This document shows, one piece after another, positions 26,222-32,338 of a stretch of DNA of 32,338 nucleotides. Numbering within the stretch: the first letter of the stretch is position 1; each line of letters begins with the position of its first letter. Under the pieces are notes generated by a model. It was not told the DNA's origin and did not search any database. It was given only the letters and a program-made list of their open reading frames with translations. The stretch is from NCBI GenBank assembly GCA_030157805.1, contig JAOAUB010000077.1, forward strand, positions 1 to 32,338. Reading direction: 5' to 3'. A program made the position numbers and the translations under genes. The DNA is from Legionellaceae bacterium. GTDB taxonomy: Bacteria; Pseudomonadota; Gammaproteobacteria; Legionellales; Legionellaceae.

Positions 26222-26237
26222 GAACTATCCATAGTTC
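26222..26237. promoter_or_regulatory. 16-bp dyad upstream of the kinase-like gene (possible operator)
   Basis: GAACTAT CC ATAGTTC is a palindrome with perfect 7-bp arms and a 2-bp centre, 18 bp upstream of the kinase-like ATG. Its size and position fit a repressor site. No clear -35/-10 pair could be assigned around it. Confidence 0.35.
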
Positions 26238-26289
26238 TTTAATAAGGCGCGTTTGATGGGTCTTTCAGTAGAACACCCGTATGTAAAAA

Positions 26290-26375
26290 CCTAGACACTG
26301 GTGTTGTAGAGGGCTTTTCTTGCTTAGCGCTGATTTACAAATAATGCCACACCAACCTGAAAAACAGTGTCTAGG
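26290..26375. repeat. 86-bp element bounded by perfect 11-bp inverted repeats
   Basis: CCTAGACACTG (26290-26300) and CAGTGTCTAGG (26365-26375) are exact reverse complements 64 nt apart. Just inside, TGGTGT (26299-26304) can pair with ACACCA (26349-26354), so much of the element could fold. It has no open frame. It could be a miniature inverted-repeat element, the ends of a deleted insertion sequence, or a structured RNA or terminator shared by the flanking minus-strand genes. The rest of the 340-bp gap 26204-26543, between the kinase-like gene and pelG, shows only AT-rich sequence. Confidence 0.5.
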
Positions 26376-26543
26376 CGGCGCATCATCATTTTTTGTAAGC
26401 GTATTACGAGCATGATTGTGTTATTTAAATAACCAAGAAGATCATTATAAATGCCATTTTATTAAAAAGCTATTTATTTTTTGTCGTGTACAAAGTCTTA
26501 TTTTTGAAAGAACAGTGATATCTTCAGGAATTTTAAGTTGGGT

Positions 26544-27923
26544 TTAATCCGTCATCATAAACGCTGTGTATTGAATATTTTTAAAATCTTTATTTAGAAA
26601 TAATAAAGCCACGATCATCGCTAATAAGGAGCTGCAACTAAAACCATAGCCATAGTAAAGCGGTCCTGCATGCAGTGATGCTAAGGTGAAAAAGAAATTA
26701 CTGATGACAAAAATGAAGCTGACGTACAGGGCATGACGGTAGTTGGTCATATAATATAACATGTTGAGCAGGGCCCATAAAATGACATTAAAACTGGCGC
26801 CTAAAACGAGAATAAATAATATATTCAAATAAATGGGCAGGATATGGACTATTGAAAATAAAAATAAGGCAAATAAGACGAGGATGATATCAACGATCGC
26901 TTGAGTTTTCATAAGACGATAAAGTGTTTCTTGGCCTGCTCGGACGAGATCGTTACATATGGTGTTAATTTCTGCCAAGGTTTTTTGTTTGAAAATGGTT
27001 TGCATGATTTTAGGGAAAATTAAAGAAAATTGAGACTCCATGTGCAGTATAAAAACCGAAGCTCCTGGAATAATAGTGAGTGAAGCAATAAACATGGGTA
27101 TATCGTAAGCAGGTGATGAACGTAGCGGAGAAAAGCTGGTATAACCGGTGTAAGAATTGTACCAAAAAAGGTATTTATCAATCCAAAAGCCTAAATTATA
27201 AAAAAAATTAGCAAAAACCAGAGTGTAATAAAGATTTTCTTTTTTTAAGAAATCAAATTGGATGAGTCGATTTGTAGGATAAAAATCAATGATAGCATGT
27301 AATAAAAATGCAAATAAAATGCATTGGGCTACTAAAAACTCAAACAATAAAAAGATTAAATCATGTTGCTGTTGTTCAAACATGAAGTGCATGATGATCA
27401 TGCTGGTATAGCCGACGACAAATGCCCAAACAATTCGACGGTAAGATTTAAACCCTGTTAATAAAACGGTCGCGATCCAAATCATGCTTAAGATGATAAA
27501 GGCAGAAATGATGATGATCTTCAAGGTGTTGCTGTAGATTGAAAAAAAGTAAAAAACGACGGGTAATGAAAAAGAAGTGCTTAGTAGGAGTTGGAGGAAT
27601 AAGACGCCTAAAAAATTGGGGGTGATGGTATTAAATTGTTTTAAAAAAGTGGCATCGGCGACAAATCGAAAAAAAGTGTATTGGAAGAAGGAGCTGATAA
27701 TCATACTTCCTGAAAATAAATAAATAATAATCGAAAGAAACTGCTGTACAGTCTGTGCTGTTGGTGTCGTAAATAAGGAAAAGAAACAAACAATGCCTAG
27801 ACTAAACATGATAAATAAGCCTGGTCCTGCACTAATTAACGTGCTGAGACTGTATGCTCGTAATAAGCTACTGTAACTGTTCTTTTTCAGTAGTGTGACT
27901 AACTCAAATCCTATTCCTGCCAT
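26544..27923 (-). CDS. pelG: Pel exopolysaccharide flippase/transport subunit PelG
   Basis: PelG is a polytopic inner-membrane protein thought to move the Pel polymer across the membrane with PelD, PelE and PelF. The 459-residue protein begins with the family hallmark MAGIGFEL and has about 12 hydrophobic helices. It contains the characteristic central stretch LVFANFFYNLGFWIDKYLFW (about 235-254) and the SPAYDIPMFIASLTIIPG region. Length matches P. aeruginosa PelG (about 456). It is the last pel gene here, and its start overlaps the end of pelF by 20 bp. A sampled 60-nt block is 30% GC. No terminator with a clear U-run was found downstream, apart from the inverted-repeat element. Confidence 0.93.
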   Translation of the reverse strand: MAGIGFELVTLLKKNSYSSLLRAYSLSTLISAGPGLFIMFSLGIVCFFSLFTTPTAQTVQQFLSIIIYLFSGSMIISSFFQYTFFRFVADATFLKQFNTITPNFLGVLFLQLLLSTSFSLPVVFYFFSIYSNTLKIIIISAFIILSMIWIATVLLTGFKSYRRIVWAFVVGYTSMIIMHFMFEQQQHDLIFLLFEFLVAQCILFAFLLHAIIDFYPTNRLIQFDFLKKENLYYTLVFANFFYNLGFWIDKYLFWYNSYTGYTSFSPLRSSPAYDIPMFIASLTIIPGASVFILHMESQFSLIFPKIMQTIFKQKTLAEINTICNDLVRAGQETLYRLMKTQAIVDIILVLFALFLFSIVHILPIYLNILFILVLGASFNVILWALLNMLYYMTNYRHALYVSFIFVISNFFFTLASLHAGPLYYGYGFSCSSLLAMIVALLFLNKDFKNIQYTAFMMTD

Positions 27924-29430
27924 GTGATATCGCTTCTTCGTAGATTAATCCGTAATTGTCTATTAATTTTTTCATACTATAGTAAGTTGTTACTCGTGAT
28001 AGTCCAGCTTGTTGAGCCTTGAACCAGGCTGTGTCGTTGCTTAATAAGTGGGTAGCAGCTTCAGCAATGGCTGACGGGTCGGCGATATTAACCAGATAAC
28101 CTGCACTCCCCAAGGCTTGATCGTCAGCTGTCTTGCCATGAATTAATTCACCACATCCCCCAACGTTAGTGGCCACGATGGGAATGCCGACGGCTAAACA
28201 CTCTAACATCACAAAGGGTGAGCCTTCACTGATGGACGTTAAGATGAGAAGGTCAATTTTTGAATAGATATCCATGACGTTCTGTACACCTAGTAATTTG
28301 ATCTTGTGGTCGAGCCCGAGAATTTTGATTAAATTTTCACAAGTTGATACATATTCCGGATCTTCTTGAGTCGCACCGACAATCCAGGCTTCGGCGGTCG
28401 GTATTTTTTGGATAATCAGTGCGCAGGCTCGAATAAAGGTTTTGATGTCTTTGATGGGCACGACTCTGCCAATACAGGCTATGATGGGTTTATCTTGCTG
28501 CGGTTTTTTGTTAAGAAAGGGGTAAGAATCAAAATCAATCCCGTATGAAATGACTTTGGTTTTGTCAGCGCGCGCGCCATCGTTAATTTGACGGTGTTGA
28601 TATTCTTGTGTCAGGCTAATAATGGGATTGGCTGCGCAATAAGCAACTTTCGCAAGAATTGAAAAAAAACGAATCCAAATTGTTAATAAGGCATCATGAT
28701 TTTCAAGCGTAGAGCGTCCTTTGTTATTTTGTTCAAAAAAATAATGACGCATTAATTCAATCCAGCGCTCTTTAGTATAAATCCCATGCTCGGTGAGGAT
28801 GTAGGGTGTGGCATATTTTTTTTGCAATAAGGCGCCAAGAAAACCAGCATAGCCGGTTGAGGCGCTGTGCAGTACTTTGAATTTAGGGGCCTGTTTGACA
28901 ATTTTTTCTAGCGCCCAGAACGGTCGATGTAAATTCCTCACCCCCCAAAAAAAATCAAAAAAAGATTGATCGGGATAGCGTTCAGAATACCGTTTGGTGA
29001 TGAGTTGCCAGGCTGCTTTTGATCGTAGAAATAGACATTCATTGAGTTTTGAACGATCGTCGAGCAGTTCAAATAATTCGGGCATCGTTTCGTCGTTATT
29101 CGATAAAAAAGGAGTAAATTGCTCATGCAGCGCTTCTATTTTTTGGACGGTGTCTTCATCCATGTCGTTATTGTTGTGTTGGGCTTTGAGAGGTTTTTCA
29201 AAAAGAAAGTGCGCTTCCAAATGAACTAAGTTTTTGGGCAGGGCGTAACAGGGTTGATGATAGTCTTCAGCTCTTGTTCCCAAAAAAATTGCGGCAAATC
29301 GATATTGTGGAAAAACTCGGATGAGTTCATGAACCCAATTGGAGACACCGCCCTGAACGAAGGGGTAGGTGCCTTCTAATATTAAGCAAATATCAACGTC
29401 GTTTGATTTTAAAGGCTCTAAAATAATCAT
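27904..29430 (-). CDS. pelF: Pel polysaccharide glycosyltransferase PelF
   Basis: PelF is the cytoplasmic GT4-family glycosyltransferase that polymerises Pel, reported to use UDP-linked N-acetylhexosamines. The 508-residue protein has the signature EGTYPFVQGGVSNWVHELI near residue 19 and the GT-B C-terminal nucleotide-sugar domain. There IACIGRVVPIKDIKTFI starts the second Rossmann unit (about 306-322) and SEGSPFVMLECLAVG (about 400) supplies the E-x7-E donor-binding pair. Length equals that of P. aeruginosa PelF (about 507). It overlaps pelE by 4 bp (ATGA) and pelG by 20 bp, consistent with coupled translation. Confidence 0.95.
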   Translation of the reverse strand: MIILEPLKSNDVDICLILEGTYPFVQGGVSNWVHELIRVFPQYRFAAIFLGTRAEDYHQPCYALPKNLVHLEAHFLFEKPLKAQHNNNDMDEDTVQKIEALHEQFTPFLSNNDETMPELFELLDDRSKLNECLFLRSKAAWQLITKRYSERYPDQSFFDFFWGVRNLHRPFWALEKIVKQAPKFKVLHSASTGYAGFLGALLQKKYATPYILTEHGIYTKERWIELMRHYFFEQNNKGRSTLENHDALLTIWIRFFSILAKVAYCAANPIISLTQEYQHRQINDGARADKTKVISYGIDFDSYPFLNKKPQQDKPIIACIGRVVPIKDIKTFIRACALIIQKIPTAEAWIVGATQEDPEYVSTCENLIKILGLDHKIKLLGVQNVMDIYSKIDLLILTSISEGSPFVMLECLAVGIPIVATNVGGCGELIHGKTADDQALGSAGYLVNIADPSAIAEAATHLLSNDTAWFKAQQAGLSRVTTYYSMKKLIDNYGLIYEEAISHGRNRI

Positions 29431-30413
29431 GTTTTATTCCAAAAACGTCGAACGGAGGCGATCGGTGCAATATCTAATAAAGTATCGGAGGCATTTAAAT
29501 AGTGTTGAACCGCAGCATAGTCATGCATTTTGAATTTAATTTCAGCAAGGTAAGGTAAGAGTTGGGCCGGACAAACCTCTGAAAAAACGATTTGATTTAA
29601 TATTTTTTCAGCTTTCTCGTATTGTTTTGAATGGGTATAAATTTTACCTAAGAGTATGAACGTGCTTACGTCATCTTTTAATATGTTCATGGCGGATAAC
29701 GCATACGATTCGGCTTTATTTAGAATGGACTCTTCTAATTCCGGCGCGATGAGATGATTGTAGATAAGCTCCCAATGCAACATCGCCAAGTTTTTTTCAA
29801 TGTTAGCATACGCGTCGTGATTCGACGCGGTCGTTTCAAGCATGGAAAATAATTGATTGATGCGTTTTGTAATGATGCTTTCTTGTTCATCTAGGATGTT
29901 AAACGCTAATAGTCGCATTTCATCGGACGTGTCGGGCAATAATTGGGAGACTAATTGATTGATGCTGGATAATTGCGTTTGATTTAATGTCAGAAGCGCT
30001 TTAATTCGTTCGCTGGGTACTTCTTCTTGTTTGAGAAGGCGTAACGTTACGCCGCCTGCGCCGTATGTTGAGTGAGATGGTTTTATTTCAGTTAAATTGA
30101 TGGTTTCATCGAATAGTTCAGCGTGTTGGTGTGCATGCGCATGCCGACGATAAAGTGACTCAACAATCAACGCGCTTATCATTTCCCCAAAGAGCGGTAT
30201 AAAAAAACATAAACAAAAAAGAAATAAATAAAAGTGGACGCTCCTTTGTTGAAAGTATGGTTTTAAATATAATTGATAGGAGGTGATGATGAGGAGGGTT
30301 GATAGGACGTGAGTCATCAGGGGGACTAGAACGACATCGGACAGAAAGACATGAACGGCAATGAATTCTAGCCCAAATCCGAATAAAAATAAGAGTCCCG
30401 TTAACAAAGTCAT
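29427..30413 (-). CDS. pelE: Pel biosynthesis TPR membrane protein PelE
   Basis: PelE is an inner-membrane protein with a cytoplasmic tetratricopeptide-like helical domain. It is thought to scaffold PelD, PelF and PelG. The 328-residue protein (P. aeruginosa PelE is about 329) has hydrophobic segments at about 3-22, 28-47 and 60-87. A linker rich in His follows (RRHAHAHQHAE, about 90-99), then an all-helical domain with TPR-like pairs near residues 230-310 (SALSAMNILKDDVSTFILLGKIY-type spacing). Position and 4-bp overlaps with both pelD and pelF match the pelCDEFG order. The family is weakly conserved in sequence, so the call leans partly on context. Confidence 0.88.
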   Translation of the reverse strand: MTLLTGLLFLFGFGLEFIAVHVFLSDVVLVPLMTHVLSTLLIITSYQLYLKPYFQQRSVHFYLFLFCLCFFIPLFGEMISALIVESLYRRHAHAHQHAELFDETINLTEIKPSHSTYGAGGVTLRLLKQEEVPSERIKALLTLNQTQLSSINQLVSQLLPDTSDEMRLLAFNILDEQESIITKRINQLFSMLETTASNHDAYANIEKNLAMLHWELIYNHLIAPELEESILNKAESYALSAMNILKDDVSTFILLGKIYTHSKQYEKAEKILNQIVFSEVCPAQLLPYLAEIKFKMHDYAAVQHYLNASDTLLDIAPIASVRRFWNKT

Positions 30414-31696
30414 TGGTGAATTAATAAATCCTGTATTAAGTGAAGCATATTATTAAACGAAGACAGCAGGCATGATTTAAATTTGATTGCGCTTTCGTTT
30501 AATGTGATTTCAAATTCATTTTTTAAAAGGGCATTGATGCGTAATTTGTAACTTTCCAGGCCGGCGTGTTGTAGGATGGGCATTAAGAGAAAAAGTATTT
30601 TTTTATCGCCGAGGGTATGTTCCCACAGAACATCTAAGCCACGTTTTTCTTGTTTTAATCTAAATAAGTAATCATTTTGGTGAGGGTGCGGCAAGATGAT
30701 ATACGCCACCATCACGCTGTCTTTTGCGGTCTTTTTTTGTAAATGACTTAATCGCTCGAGTTCATTGGCAAAGTTCACTGGGCAGTCAGGGTAGCGTTGT
30801 AAAATGAGTTGGGCGTTTTTGACGGTATTGCCTTCGAGAAAATAGGACATGAATAAGTGGATTGTTTCGATACTGCTCTGGTTGAGACTTAAAAAAGGCA
30901 TCGCTTCGACGATTAAGAGTGCATAAATGATATTTTCTTGGTTTGTTAACGGTGCTGCAATTAAATAATTACTGCTCTTTCCTTGGGGGATTGCTTCGGC
31001 GCTGATATAGGTCATGGTCGTTTTTTTTAAGCATTCTTGGATTAAAAAATCATGTTGAGTGGGTGTTGTTATTTTTCCAAGGGAGGTGATGGGCTGTGGA
31101 ATGATTTGATTGTTTTTGACCGGGAAAATAGCTGCTGTTTCAAAAGAACAATGTAGCGCCAAAATAGTTAAAAAACGATTTAAAATAGGTTCATCGATAT
31201 TGCTTTCACGTTTTGCGATCATTTCACGTAATTCGCTTAAAGAGCTGCGAACGGTGACAGGTTTGACGATGTAATTTTGCTCAAGGCGATGGTGTGCCAG
31301 TGATATAATTTTATAAGCATAGGCGATGGTCTGAATACGGGTTTGTAAATAATTTGAAACTTCACGGTAGTCCCTAATATTTTTTGACCAAGCACTTTGG
31401 ATTGCTGCGCAAATCAGGGTCAGTACAAATCCTCCTAGAATGAACAGTTGAAAATGCATTTGGAGGAGGGCCGTTGGGTTGTTAACAAGATAAGAAGACA
31501 ACAGCAATAAAATACTAAGTTGTGATAGCCATAATCCGTAGCGTAAGGCGATCAATACCGGTGCAAACCATATCCATGGAAAAGGGCTTTTTAAGGATAA
31601 GGGATCGTGCAATAGGATGCTTATGGTTATGAACAAGGCGGATAACACCAAGGACTCTGTCCATCGCCATAAGTTTGTTTTAAACGTTGTTGACAT
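30410..31696 (-). CDS. pelD: c-di-GMP receptor PelD
   Basis: PelD is the inner-membrane receptor that switches on Pel production when it binds cyclic di-GMP. The 428-residue protein has four N-terminal transmembrane helices (within about 13-100), a short coiled region, a GAF domain (about 165-290) and a degenerate GGDEF domain (about 300-425). The inhibitory-site motif RxxD is present as RGLD (Arg352, Asp355), and Arg386 lies 34 residues later, close to the spacing of the binding Arg402 in P. aeruginosa PelD. The neighbouring Gln there is Val356 here. No GGDEF catalytic motif is seen, so it should bind but not make c-di-GMP. It lies 11 bp after pelC and overlaps pelE by 4 bp. Confidence 0.92.
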   Translation of the reverse strand: MSTTFKTNLWRWTESLVLSALFITISILLHDPLSLKSPFPWIWFAPVLIALRYGLWLSQLSILLLLSSYLVNNPTALLQMHFQLFILGGFVLTLICAAIQSAWSKNIRDYREVSNYLQTRIQTIAYAYKIISLAHHRLEQNYIVKPVTVRSSLSELREMIAKRESNIDEPILNRFLTILALHCSFETAAIFPVKNNQIIPQPITSLGKITTPTQHDFLIQECLKKTTMTYISAEAIPQGKSSNYLIAAPLTNQENIIYALLIVEAMPFLSLNQSSIETIHLFMSYFLEGNTVKNAQLILQRYPDCPVNFANELERLSHLQKKTAKDSVMVAYIILPHPHQNDYLFRLKQEKRGLDVLWEHTLGDKKILFLLMPILQHAGLESYKLRINALLKNEFEITLNESAIKFKSCLLSSFNNMLHLIQDLLIHQ

Positions 31697-31707
31697 GTTG
31701 TCTCTTT

Positions 31708-32268
31708 TTAAGGACGTAGGTGACCTAATTTAAATAAGCCGTCAAGCATGGAATTAATTAATTTTTGGGCAACGGTACTGACGGCAATGCGGCTGCCGCC
31801 ACTGACACTACCTACAGCGGTCCAAACGGTGTGTTTTGAGGACAGTTCGATAAGTTGTAATGAAATGCCAACAACAGGCTCTCCATCCAAGCCTACTTTA
31901 TAAGTCCATTCATTAATGCTGCCGGTCATTGCGTAGCGTGCTCCGGTGCTTCTTGCCCATGCTAGCAGCGTTTTTCGTGAGGTTGCTTTATCCATGCCAA
32001 GTAATACGCCGTGATTTGGCGTGTTATTTTGATACGTTAGGACATTATCAATACCGCGTGATTTTAATAAAGAGGCTGTAATGGACATCGCCCGTTCGCC
32101 CGCCAAAGGTGTCTCTGTGTAATTTGCAAAGGGAATGACGACAATTTTTGAGTTTAGATTGATAGCCTTATAAGAACTATAATTAATGACGCTCCCCGTG
32201 CAGGCCGACAGAACTAAGAGAAAAAAGCATGGAAGGAGCATGAAAAAACGGTTTTTTGGAGTAGTCAC
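31708..32268 (-). CDS. pelC: Pel secretion lipoprotein PelC
   Basis: PelC is an outer-membrane-anchored periplasmic lipoprotein. In Pseudomonas it forms a dodecameric ring that funnels the cationic polymer to the PelB pore. The 186-residue protein has a signal peptide with a lipobox ending LSAC (Cys23). Core segments include KIVVIPFANYTETPLAGERA (41-60), GARYAMTGSINEWTYK (about 109-124) and GEPVVGISLQLIEL. The start is GTG 32268 with AAAGGA about 8 nt upstream. The later ATG at 32241 would remove the positively charged N-terminus. pelB and pelA, which precede pelC in Pseudomonas, are not within the 70 bp left in the window. Confidence 0.9.
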   Translation of the reverse strand: MTTPKNRFFMLLPCFFLLVLSACTGSVINYSSYKAINLNSKIVVIPFANYTETPLAGERAMSITASLLKSRGIDNVLTYQNNTPNHGVLLGMDKATSRKTLLAWARSTGARYAMTGSINEWTYKVGLDGEPVVGISLQLIELSSKHTVWTAVGSVSGGSRIAVSTVAQKLINSMLDGLFKLGHLRP

Positions 32269-32282
32269 ATTAAAATCCTTTT

Positions 32283-32301
32283 AAACCCCAGTTATGGGTT
32301 T
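32283..32301. terminator. Small hairpin upstream of pelC
   Basis: AAACCC (32283-32288) and GGGTTT (32296-32301) form a 6-bp stem with a 7-nt loop. Outer A/T pairs could extend it with one mismatch. It lies 15 bp before the pelC start. It may be a weak terminator or attenuator, or leader structure over the pelC ribosome site. Confidence 0.25.
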
Positions 32302-32338
32302 TAAGTAATTAAAATCATATGGTTATATGATAATTGCA

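Noticed and set aside
1..32338. CRISPR array, prophage or complete insertion sequence
   Set aside because: No regularly spaced direct repeats, phage structural genes or intact transposase were seen on either strand.

Overview
This window looks like the chromosome of a gammaproteobacterium with moderate-to-low GC. Protein style and gene content (tpiA-secG-tRNA-Leu joined to nuo, separate nuoC and nuoD, tatC without tatAB, a Ser/Thr-kinase-like gene) suggest the Legionellales/Coxiellaceae side. That placement is inference from resemblance; no search was run.

Layout. 1-871 has no intact gene. It is AT-rich and holds four perfect DnaA boxes (TTATCCACA) within 416 bp, next to possible remnants of a broken gene. 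From 872 a good sigma70-type promoter leads into a long plus-strand block: tpiA, secG, tRNA-Leu(GAG), then all fourteen complex I genes nuoA-nuoN in canonical order (to 17057). After a 277-bp leader come rho and ubiD, a probable terminator, and a 64-residue membrane protein. tatC lies on the minus strand and is divergent from rsmA. Next on the plus strand are a TraI_2/TraI_2_C (MobH-relaxase-like) protein with a degraded HD motif, apaH, and a GalE-type sugar-nucleotide epimerase. The right-hand third is on the minus strand: a eukaryotic-like protein kinase homologue, a 340-bp non-coding gap with inverted repeats, and pelG, pelF, pelE, pelD, pelC (transcribed right to left as pelCDEFG). pelA and pelB are not in the window.

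How the genes work together. The nuo block encodes a complete proton-pumping NADH:quinone oxidoreductase, and ubiD supplies a step in the ubiquinone it reduces. The pel genes encode the inner-membrane synthase and transport machinery (PelD c-di-GMP receptor, PelE, PelF glycosyltransferase, PelG) and the outer-membrane lipoprotein PelC of the cationic Pel exopolysaccharide. The nearby epimerase has a small residue at the position that lets GalE-type enzymes accept N-acetylated sugars. It could therefore supply UDP-GalNAc to Pel in the manner of PelX, though it is not in the pel operon.

The items most worth a second look are the DnaA-box cluster, the Pel locus with its putative epimerase, the AT-rich kinase-like gene with a dyad just upstream, the HD-less TraI-like protein with an inverted repeat upstream, and an 86-bp element bounded by perfect 11-bp inverted repeats.
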